DNA of 64,000 nt, from assembly GCF_014117325.1 (NCBI RefSeq), contig NZ_CP059732.1, positions 4,477,001 through 4,541,000 of the forward strand. Reading direction: 5' to 3'. Positions 44,204 to 53,487 of this stretch are shown here, piece by piece. The stretch is from Spirosoma foliorum (GTDB lineage: Bacteria > Bacteroidota > Bacteroidia > Cytophagales > Spirosomataceae). Made by a program: the position numbers and the translations under genes. The notes under the pieces are model-generated. The model was given only the letters and a program-made list of their open reading frames with translations. It did not search any database and was not told where the DNA came from. The number at the start of each line of letters is the position of its first letter. The stretch's first letter is position 1.

Positions 44204-44554
44204 ATGCTTACCCAACCACTCTCCGAAATCGAAATTGACAACTTAAAAAAATTACTTCAGTCTGATTGTGAAAACGACCCAAAGTCTTTGGAAGAAATTC
44301 GTGAGCTTTCATATCGAGGTATGATTACTTCAGCAAACTCTCAATCACTAAAATCTTATGGATCAAAAAGCTCTGATTGGTATGCTGTAAAATACGCCCA
44401 AAGTACAGCTTACCTTGTCTTAAACTTTGGGCATGCACAACAAAAAACGAATGCTATCAATGCACTACAAAAAGCTATAGATTTTGGTAAACATTGGAAT
44501 GGTAATGTTACAGCCTTTTCTGAATTACTAAAAAGAGTTCAAAACCAATACTAA
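44204..44554 (+). CDS. Hypothetical protein between argD and the toxin-antitoxin pair
   Basis: A 116-residue soluble protein starting at the ATG at 44204 (MLTQPLSEIEIDNLKKLLQS); the reading frame opens earlier only through a TTG. It is helical and AT-rich in sequence, with no recognised domain. Its stop overlaps the argD stop on the opposite strand (44551-44554). It may travel with the neighbouring toxin-antitoxin genes (inference). Confidence 0.6.
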   Translation: MLTQPLSEIEIDNLKKLLQSDCENDPKSLEEIRELSYRGMITSANSQSLKSYGSKSSDWYAVKYAQSTAYLVLNFGHAQQKTNAINALQKAIDFGKHWNGNVTAFSELLKRVQNQY

Positions 44555-45693
44555 ACCTCGGCTTTCTCTGCATTTAAACATACCCGCAGTGCTTCCAGAA
44601 ACTGATCAGCTTCGTCAACACCAATGGCCAGTGAGGGCAACAGTCGAATGATGGTTTTGCCCGCTACGCCTGTAAATTGCTTGTGTTCGAACAGCAATGT
44701 TTTTCGGAGCGCATCGACAGGAAAATCATACTCAATACCAATCATCAGACCACGACCACGGAGTTCTTTGTAACCACCAATCTGCCGAATACCGTCCATC
44801 AGGTAATTACCCATGCGCGTGGCATTTTCCATCAGGCCTTCTTCCTTCATGATGTCTAAAACGGCAATACCAGCCGTACAAGCCAGATGGTTTCCGCCGA
44901 AGGTTGTACCAAGCAATCCATAACTAGCTTTGAATTTGGGAGAGATCAGGATACCCCCAATTGGGAATCCATTGCCCATCCCTTTCGCCATCGAGATAAT
45001 ATCGGCTTCGATGCCGCTAAACTGGTGCGAGAAGAATTTTCCCGACCGCCCATAGCCACATTGAACGCCGTCCAGAATGAGTATGGCGCCCGTTTCGTCG
45101 CAACGTTGGCGGAGTGCCTGCAAAAACTCATCGGTTGCTACCTGAATACCACCCACTCCCTGGATACCTTCGACAATGACCGCGCAGGTCTCTGAGGTAA
45201 TACCTGCTTTAGCCGCTTCAACATTGTTATACGGCAGAAAGCTGACGTGCTGGTTGTAATTAACGGGTGCCACAATAGCCGGATTATCCGTTACGGCAAC
45301 GGCACCAGCGGTACGGCCGTGAAACGATTTGGTAAAGGCAACTACCTTCGTCCGTCCATTATGAAATGACGCTAGCTTCAGGGCATTCTCATTGGCTTCT
45401 GCCCCAGAATTACAGAGGAACAACGCATAATCGGGATGGCCGGAAAGGTCGCCTAGTTTATCGGCCAGTTCCTGTTGTTGCGGAATCCGGACAGAATTCG
45501 AATAGAACGAAATCTTATTTAATTGATCGGTCAGGGCTTGTACATACCGAGGGTGAGTATGCCCAACCGAGATTACGGCATGACCGCCGTAGAGATCTAA
45601 ATAACGGGTGCCATTGACATCCCAAAGGTAGCTACCCTGCGCACGAACAGGTTCAATGTCGTACAGCGGATAAACGTTAAACAGTTCTGCCAT
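44551..45693 (-). CDS. argD: Acetylornithine/succinylornithine aminotransferase
   Basis: A 380-residue class-III PLP aminotransferase; the ATG at 45693 (MAELFNVYPLYDIEPVRAQG) fits the usual family start better than one 20 codons earlier. It converts N-acylglutamate semialdehyde to N-acylornithine. Motifs: LFLCNSGAEANENALKL (PLP phosphate loop), SFHGRTAGAVAVT, ILDGVQCGYGRSGKFF and SMAKGMGNGFPIGG, whose Lys binds PLP. It is the first of the arginine genes on this strand, separated from argF' by 1.16 kb of toxin-antitoxin and unknown ORF. Confidence 0.93.
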   Translation of the reverse strand: MAELFNVYPLYDIEPVRAQGSYLWDVNGTRYLDLYGGHAVISVGHTHPRYVQALTDQLNKISFYSNSVRIPQQQELADKLGDLSGHPDYALFLCNSGAEANENALKLASFHNGRTKVVAFTKSFHGRTAGAVAVTDNPAIVAPVNYNQHVSFLPYNNVEAAKAGITSETCAVIVEGIQGVGGIQVATDEFLQALRQRCDETGAILILDGVQCGYGRSGKFFSHQFSGIEADIISMAKGMGNGFPIGGILISPKFKASYGLLGTTFGGNHLACTAGIAVLDIMKEEGLMENATRMGNYLMDGIRQIGGYKELRGRGLMIGIEYDFPVDALRKTLLFEHKQFTGVAGKTIIRLLPSLAIGVDEADQFLEALRVCLNAEKAEV

Positions 45694-45787
45694 TCTTTCT
45701 AATGCGCTAAACCGGGGTAGATAATTTACACTTGCCGGTATTTTCACAAACAAGGTGCAAGTTTACGGATAATCAGTTGAAAATGGG

Positions 45788-45820
45788 CTTAAAACACAAA
45801 AAGGGAGGCCATTGGCTCCC
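45788..45820 (-). terminator. Terminator of the alpha/beta hydrolase gene
   Basis: On the minus strand, GGGAGCC and GGCCTCCC pair with a 3-base loop and one bulge, followed by TTTTTGTGTTTT. Confidence 0.75.
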
Positions 45821-45846
45821 TCATTTATATCGATACGACCCTCGAA

Positions 45847-46566
45847 TTAGTACTGCCCCAGAAATTCCTTAAGAACTTCAACCGATTGGGCAGGTTGTTC
45901 AATCATACTCAGGTGTCCAGCATGCTCAATAGTTACCACACGAACGGCATCCGACAAGTCGGCCAATTGAGCCGTTTTTTCATAAGGAATTAATTGGTCC
46001 TCTCGGCCAAGCACGATTAAAACGGGAAAATCAGCATCACGTAAAACATGCGTTCGATCAGGACGACCAGCGATGGCTTTCATTCCGGCAATGAGTGCAT
46101 CGGCAGGCAAGCTGACAAAGCGCTCAACTAAGGCCTGTGTTTTCTCTGACGGAAAATCAGGCGCAACCATTTTGGGTAATTGCTTCTGAATAAACGGTAT
46201 TGTGCCTTGTGTTTCCAACCCCTCAATCGCTTGCCGTCGAACTTCCTTCCGAGCGTTGTCATCGGCAGTTGCCGTAGAGTGATACAAAACCAGCCCCTGA
46301 ACCATATCTGGATATCGTTCGGCAAAAGCCAGGGCGATATAGCCTCCCATAGAGTGCCCTACCAGCACTACTTTTCCGATCTGTGCCGTCTGTAATCGGG
46401 CATACAACTCTTCGGCATACCCTTCAACGGAGGTATGCGTTACCATATGGGAAAAATCGGGTTTCAACACGGAGGCATCTGATGCCAAATCGGCGTAGAT
46501 GCCATCCCAAATGGAAGCATCTACGCCGTGACCGTGGATGAGGCAACAAACTATTGACTGACTCAT
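45847..46566 (-). CDS. Alpha/beta-hydrolase
   Basis: A 239-residue soluble hydrolase. The oxyanion segment CLIHGHGVDASIWDG, nucleophile elbow GHSMGGYIALAFAERYP (Ser), ADFPVLIVLGREDQLIP (acid) and IEHAGHLSMIEQP (His) give the full triad. The cap region is of the epoxide hydrolase/BioH/dienelactone type, so the substrate cannot be named. No signal peptide, so cytosolic. It follows the last of the three lipoprotein paralogues by 23 bp and may share its transcript. Confidence 0.88.
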   Translation of the reverse strand: MSQSIVCCLIHGHGVDASIWDGIYADLASDASVLKPDFSHMVTHTSVEGYAEELYARLQTAQIGKVVLVGHSMGGYIALAFAERYPDMVQGLVLYHSTATADDNARKEVRRQAIEGLETQGTIPFIQKQLPKMVAPDFPSEKTQALVERFVSLPADALIAGMKAIAGRPDRTHVLRDADFPVLIVLGREDQLIPYEKTAQLADLSDAVRVVTIEHAGHLSMIEQPAQSVEVLKEFLGQY

Positions 46567-46589
46567 TCCTACTAAGTTGATATTCTCGT

Positions 46590-47213
46590 TTACGCGTTGA
46601 TAACGCCGATCAGGATCAAGACTAAACCAACAATGAAGCCAATAAGGCCAAGAATACCTAACACACTACCACCACCCAACAGCAGCAACAGCAAACCGAC
46701 GATTCCGATGATAAGTCCCAATCGAACATTCGAATTCATGACCTTCGTTTGATCGGGGGCCACGTGATTCTTGATTTTCTTATCCATCTTCTTGAGCATC
46801 GTCCGCTCCATGAACGTCATCTTTTTTGCAGACGCTACATTGGTCGACGTTACTGCTTTATCGCTGGCGGTATTGAGCAGTTCATTCAGTTTTGCCATGC
46901 GCTTAGTCAACTTTTTGCTCGAAGCCAACTTAGTATCGTTGCGAACGTAGGCTTCAACCTGGCTGACAGCTTGCTTGGTTTGGGCAAGTTGATCAGCAGC
47001 AGTTGGTTCAGAAGTCGTTGAAACAGCTTCTACCATTTCGGTTTCGGTCGATTTCACTTCAGTAGCGGGCGTCACAACGGCAACAGCATTGGGTTGGGGA
47101 GATTTAAAATTCTCGCGCGCGCTGGGTTGGAAATAAGCAACAGGACGGCTGCAGGATGCAAGGATAACTGTGCCCATAACAGCGGCAACAAGAGACTGGG
47201 TAAGCGTTCTCAT
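46590..47213 (-). CDS. Tandem lipoprotein paralogue 1 with C-terminal membrane hairpin
   Basis: A 207-residue protein. The lipobox ASC puts the lipid on Cys21, followed by SRPVAYFQPSARE, which is shared with the next two genes. A Thr/Glu-rich stretch leads to a basic helical segment (KKMTFMERTMLKKMDKKIKNHVAP), then two Gly/Leu/Ile-rich hydrophobic segments at the end. An envelope protein anchored by lipid at one end and membrane helices at the other. No domain recognised. Confidence 0.75.
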   Translation of the reverse strand: MRTLTQSLVAAVMGTVILASCSRPVAYFQPSARENFKSPQPNAVAVVTPATEVKSTETEMVEAVSTTSEPTAADQLAQTKQAVSQVEAYVRNDTKLASSKKLTKRMAKLNELLNTASDKAVTSTNVASAKKMTFMERTMLKKMDKKIKNHVAPDQTKVMNSNVRLGLIIGIVGLLLLLLGGGSVLGILGLIGFIVGLVLILIGVINA

Positions 47214-47235
47214 AGATGAGGGGTTAAAAGTGAAT

Positions 47236-47272
47236 GAACGATTGAGATAACATCCGGAAAACTACAACTTTT
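47236..47272 (-). promoter_or_regulatory. Conserved leader upstream of paralogue 1
   Basis: This leader shares GAACGATT(G/A)AGATA and CTACAACTTT, at almost the same spacing, with the leader of paralogue 2 (48006-48042), although the surrounding bases differ. It probably contains the promoter or a control site (see findings). Confidence 0.5.
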
Positions 47273-47388
47273 TCTATTTGTTATATTAATCCGAAAAAAT
47301 ATAGCCTAAAGATGGAAAATTTATACTTGACTCTCTAGCCGACGTTCGAAATGTTTAGTCAGGCGGAAGTTTTCTCCTAAGAAATCAG

Positions 47389-47988
47389 CTACAGCAAGCC
47401 AACCAGAAGCAGAACAGCACCTACTACTAACGCAATTACCCCAACAGTGGCAGCTGTACCGGTGGTCAATAAAAGTAGCAATAAACCAATAAGAACCAGA
47501 ACAGCACCCGTAGCCAGCGTTCCCGAATTCATCATTGTCTTTTCAGGATTGTTAGGGGCGAGTTGTTTGCTGATTTTCTTATTCATTTTCTTGACCATCA
47601 TCCGCTCCATCAGATTCATCTTTTTGGGTGCAGCGACTTCAGTTGGAGACAGACTGGCTTTGGTAGAAGCAGAAGCCAACAACGTACGAACGCGGTTCAG
47701 GCGCTTCTGAACAGTCTTGTTATTGGCTAATTTGGTATTCGTACTCACCATTGCGTCAAGCTCGTTCAGCGATGAGTTAGCTTGTGCCAGTTGTTGAGCG
47801 TTGGTTGTTTCGACAACCGGAGTTTGGTCTACTGATGTTGACGGAGTAACAACAGGAGCAGATTCTGAAGTTTTGGCAGCATAGTGTTCCCGTGCAGTAG
47901 GCTGAAAATAAGCGACAGGACGGCTGCAGGATGATACAACAATTAGTCCGAAAAGTGCAGCAAACAGTTGTTTTGAAGATGTTTTCAT
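47389..47988 (-). CDS. Tandem lipoprotein paralogue 2 with C-terminal membrane hairpin
   Basis: A 199-residue paralogue. The signal ends in SSC (Cys21), then SRPVAYFQPTAREHY. The middle has KTVQKRLNRVRTLLAS, and the basic block (KKMNLMERMMVKKMNKKISKQLAP) is the most conserved part of the set. Two hydrophobic helices finish the protein. It has its own 175-bp leader separating it from paralogue 1, with the conserved element at 48006. Confidence 0.75.
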   Translation of the reverse strand: MKTSSKQLFAALFGLIVVSSCSRPVAYFQPTAREHYAAKTSESAPVVTPSTSVDQTPVVETTNAQQLAQANSSLNELDAMVSTNTKLANNKTVQKRLNRVRTLLASASTKASLSPTEVAAPKKMNLMERMMVKKMNKKISKQLAPNNPEKTMMNSGTLATGAVLVLIGLLLLLLTTGTAATVGVIALVVGAVLLLVGLL

Positions 47989-48005
47989 AATGTGAGAATT
48001 GACGT

Positions 48006-48042
48006 GAACGATTAAGATATCACCTTCAACAACTACAACTTT
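48006..48042 (-). promoter_or_regulatory. Conserved leader upstream of paralogue 2
   Basis: Matches the leader at 47236-47272 in its outer parts, with divergence and a one-base length difference in the middle. Confidence 0.5.
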
Positions 48043-48097
48043 ATTCGTTTGTTAGGTTGCAACAAAAAATTAGTTGAATTGCCCGTACAAAAGCAGA

Positions 48098-48156
48098 AAA
48101 ATCATAAAATCTTCGCAGCTAAAAGGAACTGATTTTAACGAAGATTTTATGATTTT
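48098..48156. terminator. 18-bp hairpin after paralogue 3
   Basis: AAAATCATAAAATCTTCG (48098-48115) and its complement (48139-48156). It follows the stop of paralogue 3 (48170, minus strand). It shares the AATCATAAAAT word with the repeat at 20321-20450. Confidence 0.7.
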
Positions 48157-48169
48157 GACTGGATTTGCT

Positions 48170-48745
48170 TTAGATCAGTTCAATCAATAAGATGACCAAT
48201 CCGGCCGCAAACGCAATAGCCCCAAGCGCAAAGCCGCCCCCACTCGTCAAGGCTAATAAGAGGATACCAGCTACTATCAATACAATTGATAACGCCAGAA
48301 TACTTTTACTAGCCAACGATTTTTCTGGGTTGCTGGGCGCGAGCTGTTTGCTGATTTTCTTATTCAACTTCTTGACCATCATCCGCTCCATGAAGGTCAT
48401 TTTCTTGTGAGCTACGGTTTCGGTGGAAGCTACATTCGCTTTGGTCGACGATGAAGTGAATAGTATACGTGCTCGATTCAGTCGTTTTTGGACAGTTTTA
48501 TTCGTTGCCAGTTCGCTGTCATTACGCACTAGTACTTCAAGCTGATTAAATGCCGAATCCGTGCTGGCTACCTGCGAAGAAACATGGGCTTCCTCAGTCA
48601 GAGCTTTAGACCATGAAGTTTGTGGAGACGCTGGTACATGATAGTCGCGATGAGATGCTTGGAAATAAGCGGGCTGTCGGCTACAGGCAGTAACCAGCAA
48701 AAGCAGCAGTAAGCTGCCCAAAAGATGTTGGGTAATCGTTTTCAT
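48170..48745 (-). CDS. Tandem lipoprotein paralogue 3 with C-terminal membrane hairpin
   Basis: A 191-residue paralogue starting at the ATG at 48745, which gives a proper lipoprotein signal (LLLLLLVTAC, Cys21); a longer frame would place unrelated residues before it. The mature part begins SRQPAYFQASHRDYH and has NKTVQKRLNRARILF and KKMTFMERMMVKKLNKKIS, then a hydrophobic hairpin with a GGGFALG turn. It is the most diverged at its upstream region, which lacks the conserved leader element. Confidence 0.75.
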   Translation of the reverse strand: MKTITQHLLGSLLLLLLVTACSRQPAYFQASHRDYHVPASPQTSWSKALTEEAHVSSQVASTDSAFNQLEVLVRNDSELATNKTVQKRLNRARILFTSSSTKANVASTETVAHKKMTFMERMMVKKLNKKISKQLAPSNPEKSLASKSILALSIVLIVAGILLLALTSGGGFALGAIAFAAGLVILLIELI

Positions 48746-48838
48746 ACGAAATAGGTAGTGAATGGAGTAATGAATTCGTGACAATAAACATACTAACCAT
48801 TCGACCAGGATCAGGTTTATTAAAAAATCATCTGCCAT

Positions 48839-48879
48839 AAAAAAAGGGCTACATCTCGTCGGATGTGGCCCTTTTTTTA
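48839..48879 (-). terminator. Terminator of clpX
   Basis: AAAAAGGGCTACATC and GATGTGGCCCTTTTTTT pair around TCGTCG; read on the minus strand the T run follows the stem just after the clpX stop. Confidence 0.85.
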
Positions 48880-48896
48880 TGGTTATCTATTTCTCG

Positions 48897-50129
48897 TTAC
48901 GCTACAGAGCGGAGTTGGTACGTACTGACTTTACCAAATTTTTCACGGGCATATTCCAGACTAATTGTCAGCTCTTTAACGCCCGTTTGCGAGGGCATCT
49001 CAAACATAGCATCTGTAATGATCGATTCGCAAATGGAACGTAAGCCCCGTGCGCCCAAGCCATACAATAACGCCTGATCAACAATGTAGTTCAAGGCTGT
49101 AGGGTCCCAATGAAGTGTGATTCCCTCCATCTGGAAAAGCTTATTATACTGCTTGGTGATGGCATTTTTAGGTTCAGTCAAAATCTGCATGAGCGTTGAC
49201 CGGTCCAGAGGTTCAAGGTGCGTAAGCACGGGTAAACGCCCAATCAGTTCTGGAATCAGACCGAACGATTTTAAGTCCAGTGCCGAAATGTACCGCATCA
49301 GATGACCTTTTTCGAGGGTTTCGTTCAGTCTCCGATCGCCCGAAAAACCAATCGGGCGAGTATTGATCCGCTTGGTAATATGCCGTTCAATACCATCGAA
49401 CGCGCCCCCGCAGATAAACAGAATATTTTCGGTATTCAACGCAATCAATCGTTGGTCGGGGTGTTTGCGGCCGCCCTGAGGGGGAACATTCACAACCGAA
49501 CCTTCCAAAAGTTTCAGTAACGCCTGTTGAACGCCTTCGCCACTAACATCGCGAGTGATGCTTGGGTTATCCGACTTTCGGGCAATTTTATCGATCTCGT
49601 CAATGTAAACAATGCCTCTCTCAGCCGCTTCAACATTGTAATCAGCCGCCTGGAGCAATCGAGTCAAAATGGTTTCAACATCTTCGCCCACATAACCTGC
49701 TTCGGTAATAACCGTAGCATCGGCAATACAGAACGGCACTTCCAGTATTTTAGCGATAGAGCGAGCCAGATACGTTTTGCCTGTACCCGTTTCGCCCACC
49801 ATAATGATGTTTGATTTCTCAATCGTCACATCATCATCCGTTTTGGGCTGCATCAACCGCTTGTAATGATTGTAAACGGCAACCGTAATGGACTTTTTGG
49901 CATCATCCTGACCAATCACGTATTGATCGAGGTGACGTTTCATATCGACCGGCTTGATGAGATTAATTTTCACCTCACTTGGTTCACTACGCTTAGGGCG
50001 CATTTCTTCCAGCACCACCTGGTGCCCTTGCTCAATGCAGTAGTTACAGATGTGCGCGTCGATGCCCGACAACAGCAACATCACTTCGTTTTTGCGCCGT
50101 CCACAGAACGAGCAACTAATTTGTGGCAT
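48897..50129 (-). CDS. clpX: ATP-dependent Clp protease ATPase subunit ClpX
   Basis: A 410-residue AAA+ unfoldase. The ATG at 50129 ([15 protein letters not shown]) puts the Cys4 zinc-binding domain at the very N-terminus (SCSFCGR, AHICNYC) as in other ClpX proteins; the longer frame adds 18 unrelated residues. Walker A is [13 protein letters not shown], Walker [11 protein letters not shown], the pore loop GYVGEDV, and the sensor/arginine-finger helices follow. It unfolds tagged proteins and feeds them to ClpP, encoded next to it on the same strand. Confidence 0.97.
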   Translation of the reverse strand: MPQISCSFCGRRKNEVMLLLSGIDAHICNYCIEQGHQVVLEEMRPKRSEPSEVKINLIKPVDMKRHLDQYVIGQDDAKKSITVAVYNHYKRLMQPKTDDDVTIEKSNIIMVGETGTGKTYLARSIAKILEVPFCIADATVITEAGYVGEDVETILTRLLQAADYNVEAAERGIVYIDEIDKIARKSDNPSITRDVSGEGVQQALLKLLEGSVVNVPPQGGRKHPDQRLIALNTENILFICGGAFDGIERHITKRINTRPIGFSGDRRLNETLEKGHLMRYISALDLKSFGLIPELIGRLPVLTHLEPLDRSTLMQILTEPKNAITKQYNKLFQMEGITLHWDPTALNYIVDQALLYGLGARGLRSICESIITDAMFEMPSQTGVKELTISLEYAREKFGKVSTYQLRSVA

Positions 50130-50239
50130 GAACGTTTGCAGGGTGAATTGGGAGTTAACGGATCTATGCGAGTCGCACGCCACGATCCGAGTTTACTTAA
50201 ACAGAACGAAAAAAACTTTATAAGCCTAAATTTCGGCAG

Positions 50240-50270
50240 AAAAAAAAATGACTCAGGCGAACCTGAGCCA
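50240..50270 (-). terminator. Terminator of clpP
   Basis: On the minus strand TGGCTCAGG, loop TTCG, CCTGAGTCA, then nine T. It lies between clpP and clpX, so much of the clpP transcript may stop before clpX. Confidence 0.85.
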
Positions 50271-50301
50271 TTCGTACTTAGCAAAGTTATTAACTGGCGG
50301 G

Positions 50302-50390
50302 TAAATAATTACGATTTATGAGTTACGGTTTACGATTTATTACTGAAGCCAGAGAAAAATCGTAAATCGTACTTCGTAAATCGCAATTCA
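50302..50390. repeat. Imperfect inverted repeat after clpP
   Basis: TTACGATTTATGAG..TTTACGATTT (50307-50338) pairs with AAATCGTAAATCGTACTTCGTAAATCG (50357-50387) with about five mismatches. It is just after the clpP stop and adds to the terminator at 50240. Confidence 0.55.
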
Positions 50391-50392
50391 AT

Positions 50393-51082
50393 TTACTTAT
50401 CCCGGTGCAGAACTTCATCGATCAGGCCATATTCTTTGGCTTCTTCTGCTCTGAACCATTTGTCGCGATCAGAAGCCTGTTCGATTTCTTCATAGGTACG
50501 ACCTGAGTGGCTAGCCAGGATCCGATACAGATCTTTCTCTAATTCAAGCATTTCCTTCATGGTCACCTGCATGTCTTTCGAGGTTCCCTGTGCACCGCCC
50601 GATGGCTGGTGAATCATAACCCGAGCGTGTGGTAAGGCCGACCGTTTTCCGGCAGCACCACCCGCCAGCAACACAGCGCCCATCGAAGCAGCCAGGCTCG
50701 TACAAACCGTAGCTACATCCGGACGAACGTATTGCATGGTATCGTAAATACCCAAACCAGCGTATACCGAACCGCCGGGGCTGTTCAGATACATCAGTAT
50801 ATCTTTTTTAGGATCAGCTGATTCCAGGAACAGCATCTGGGCAACGATGATGTTGGCGATGTTATCATCAACAGGCAGACCCATAAAAATAATACGGTCG
50901 GCCATCAGTCGTGAAAACACATCGACCTCACGGAAATTCATCGGACGCTCTTCAATAACTGAACGGGTCATGTTTTGAACCGTACTGTTCTGAATCGTAT
51001 GGTTCACATACCCGTCTACTGTCAGGCCATTGAGGCCCATGTGATGTACCGCGAAATTGCGGAATTCTTTTTCGTTATTCAT
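50393..51082 (-). CDS. clpP: ATP-dependent Clp protease proteolytic subunit
   Basis: A 229-residue serine peptidase of the ClpP family. It forms the tetradecameric chamber with ClpX. The active Ser lies in [16 protein letters not shown] and the His in [11 protein letters not shown]. The N-terminal region is about 25 residues longer than in E. coli and may be a propeptide. The stop is followed by a strong terminator. Upstream it faces the divergent XRE regulator gene. Confidence 0.96.
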   Translation of the reverse strand: MNNEKEFRNFAVHHMGLNGLTVDGYVNHTIQNSTVQNMTRSVIEERPMNFREVDVFSRLMADRIIFMGLPVDDNIANIIVAQMLFLESADPKKDILMYLNSPGGSVYAGLGIYDTMQYVRPDVATVCTSLAASMGAVLLAGGAAGKRSALPHARVMIHQPSGGAQGTSKDMQVTMKEMLELEKDLYRILASHSGRTYEEIEQASDRDKWFRAEEAKEYGLIDEVLHRDK

Positions 51083-51216
51083 AATGGGGTTTACTTCGTT
51101 AATTTGAAAACCAATATTGATTGGTGTAAGTTCGAGAATCGTTTCGTTACAAAATTGCGTTATCCTCTCGAAAAACCCTGTCAGTTTAGGTTTAGATTTT
51201 ATCGTTGTTACTTGAT

Positions 51217-51642
51217 ATGAGCACCATCACCTCTCGTGGCCCGGCCGAAAAAATACGTTTAGAGCGGCTTCAACGCGGTTTATCGCAGGAAAACATGGCC
51301 GATCTACTCAATCTTTCCACCACTGCCTATGGGGATATTGAGCGCGGCAAAACCGACCTGACAATTTCCCGGCTCAACCAGATTGCCAGCGTTCTGGGTA
51401 TTTCGCTCTTGACGCTCCTCTCCGACGAACCCCTTGTTGCTCAGGTAGTCGAACCCAAACCCGACACCCTTATCAGTCATGAGCTTGAAACTCTTCGTCT
51501 GACCGTTGAAAAGCAAGATGTTGAACTGGACAAGCTCCGCCTGGAAGCCGATTACTGGAAACGAAAATACGACGAACGAGTGGCCATGGAGTTACTTCGC
51601 TCAATGGGCGTTGAGCAGAAACGCGAGCGGATTGGGTTTTAG
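51217..51642 (+). CDS. XRE-family regulator with coiled-coil tail
   Basis: The ATG at 51217 ([18 protein letters not shown]) gives 141 residues. The helix-turn-helix is [32 protein letters not shown] at about residues 18-55; the C-terminal part is a Glu/Lys/Leu-rich coiled coil ([18 protein letters not shown]). It lies divergently from clpP and 73 bp upstream of the ATPase-TOPRIM pair, which it may control (inference from position only). Confidence 0.88.
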   Translation: MSTITSRGPAEKIRLERLQRGLSQENMADLLNLSTTAYGDIERGKTDLTISRLNQIASVLGISLLTLLSDEPLVAQVVEPKPDTLISHELETLRLTVEKQDVELDKLRLEADYWKRKYDERVAMELLRSMGVEQKRERIGF

Positions 51643-51715
51643 ATTAGTTTACAGGGTATTCCTGTCGTTTACTACATTTGCTGGATAGCTACCTGTGGCT
51701 AGACCAACCTCATTT

Positions 51716-52810
51716 ATGGAAAAGCAACACCTCACCTACTTCAAAATCGAAAACTTCAAACGGTTCGACTCCTTCGAGATGAGCAATCTTGGACAGTTTA
51801 ACTTGATTGTAGGGGATAATAACGTGGGGAAAACATCGGTATTGGAAGCGCTGACGTTTGATGAGGATGCAACTAGATTTACAGCTAATTATCTTGAAAC
51901 TTTCTTAAATCGAGGTCACCGCATTTCAACTTTTGGAAGAATAGGCCATCTAAATATAAAAAAAATTCCTAGTACTGATTTTTGGCAAACTATTTTTAAA
52001 GATCCCAAGAAGCCAATAATCTTTCACACGGCCCCTAGTCAGGCTTACATATCTGTAAATCTTCTCAGTTCAGGTTCTTTGAATAAAGAGGAAGCAGACG
52101 AAATACGAAAGACAGTCGTCGGAGTTGTCCCTGAATATTGGATAAAAATAGTTTTTAATGATTCTGGTTTCTTTCAAATTACTCCTGCTTACTTTGAGAA
52201 TAAAGAAATGTATCAATCAGACCCAGCCTTTATAGCTGCAAATCTGAGTTATGACGATGACCTTGTTACATATTTCTATAGGTTTTTTAACGAACATAAA
52301 TCTACTAGAAGAGAGTTAGAGCAAAGTTTAAAATTAATTATTCCAAACTTAGAAGAATTAAGAATTCATAGATTTTATGGAGAGAGAGATATGATTGCCT
52401 TCTCTATAAAAGATAATGATAATTTACAGCCAGTTACACAGTATGGTGATGGAACCGTAAAAGTACTTCGGCTTTTAATGGAAATCATCGCTCATCAAAA
52501 TCTTCGTCTTATGGTCGATGAGATCGGCTCTGGCATTCATTTTACACGTTTAAAAGAGTACTGGAAAACGATCATCCAGCTCTGTTTTAAATACAATGTT
52601 CAACTCTTTGCCACAACTCATAGCCTTGAATGTCAACAAGCTTTTATTGAGGCTCTTGAGGACGAGGAGATGAAGCAGTACCAAAAAGATGCTCGAAATA
52701 TCTCACTGATCGAGAATAAGCAGGGAGAAGTAAAAGCTGTTACCTATGATTTTGGTCAGTTTGAATACGCACTAAATATTGGCTTTAATACACGGGGTGG
52801 CGCACGATGA
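51716..52810 (+). CDS. AAA15/OLD-like ATPase, split-module partner of DUF3226
   Basis: The ATG at 51716 (MEKQHLTYFKIENFKRF) is used; the frame's earlier opening is only a GTG. The 364-residue protein is an ABC/OLD-like ATPase: Walker A GDNNVGKTSVLEA near residue 33, signature-like YGDGTVKVLRLLMEI, Walker B LRLMVDEIGSGIH near 265 and TTHSLECQ switch near 302. The middle (about 51870-52440) is AT-rich, with many AGA and ATA codons, while both ends are closer to the host. It overlaps the DUF3226 gene by 4 bp. An ATPase plus TOPRIM pair of this form is a known defence architecture (OLD/Gabija/PARIS class). Confidence 0.8.
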   Translation: MEKQHLTYFKIENFKRFDSFEMSNLGQFNLIVGDNNVGKTSVLEALTFDEDATRFTANYLETFLNRGHRISTFGRIGHLNIKKIPSTDFWQTIFKDPKKPIIFHTAPSQAYISVNLLSSGSLNKEEADEIRKTVVGVVPEYWIKIVFNDSGFFQITPAYFENKEMYQSDPAFIAANLSYDDDLVTYFYRFFNEHKSTRRELEQSLKLIIPNLEELRIHRFYGERDMIAFSIKDNDNLQPVTQYGDGTVKVLRLLMEIIAHQNLRLMVDEIGSGIHFTRLKEYWKTIIQLCFKYNVQLFATTHSLECQQAFIEALEDEEMKQYQKDARNISLIENKQGEVKAVTYDFGQFEYALNIGFNTRGGAR

Positions 52811-53487
52811 GCAATGTTCAGATTTTTGTTGAGGGAGTAGCTGACCAGAAATTCTTTCAGGATCTGATTAACGAATGGTACGGCATTAAACTAACCAAAG
52901 GAAAGTTCGCTGAAAAAAATACCAAAATCGAGTTAGGCGATATTTTTGACATGGGCGGCAAAGACTCATTCGAAGATCCAATCAAGATGAATTTTCTTGA
53001 TCCTATTATCGAAACGCTTCAATTTGAAGAGATACCCATGTTGGTCATTTTTGATGCGGATATCTATAGCACAAATCATCCCATTATTGACAAATTTTGC
53101 GCAAATCGTGGGTTTCAATATTTCCTGTTACCTTATAATGGCACTCATCCAGAGCCCGATAAAAATGATGGCGATTTAGAAACTCTACTTCAGGAAATAA
53201 TCTGCGCAGATAATCAGATAATTTTTGACTGCTGGCAAGCGTACGAAAAATGCTTAACTGACCAGGAATCTAAAACGACAATCTCAGGAAAATTCACACT
53301 ACCTGCTCGAAAGACAAAGATTTATGCCTACCTAGAAGCCCTAGCAGGTGAATCAAAAAAGCAGAAGGCTAAAATCAAAGAAGAAAATCGAGATTATCGA
53401 AACCCAAAGCACTGGAACCTCGATCCAAATCACCCGCCCCTCAAACCGTTAAAAGAATTTTTAGACCCCTATTTTAGTGCACAATGA
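52807..53487 (+). CDS. DUF3226 TOPRIM-fold protein
   Basis: A 226-residue protein of the DUF3226 group with TOPRIM residues: FVEGVADQKFF (metal-binding Glu, about residue 9) and LVIFDADIYSTNHP (DxD near 82). The C-terminal third is basic and ends with a conserved HWNLDPNHPPLKPLKEFL helix. TOPRIM domains in this setting cut nucleic acid with two metal ions. It overlaps the ATPase start by 4 bp on one side and the M42 peptidase start by 4 bp on the other. Confidence 0.85.
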   Translation: MSNVQIFVEGVADQKFFQDLINEWYGIKLTKGKFAEKNTKIELGDIFDMGGKDSFEDPIKMNFLDPIIETLQFEEIPMLVIFDADIYSTNHPIIDKFCANRGFQYFLLPYNGTHPEPDKNDGDLETLLQEIICADNQIIFDCWQAYEKCLTDQESKTTISGKFTLPARKTKIYAYLEALAGESKKQKAKIKEENRDYRNPKHWNLDPNHPPLKPLKEFLDPYFSAQ

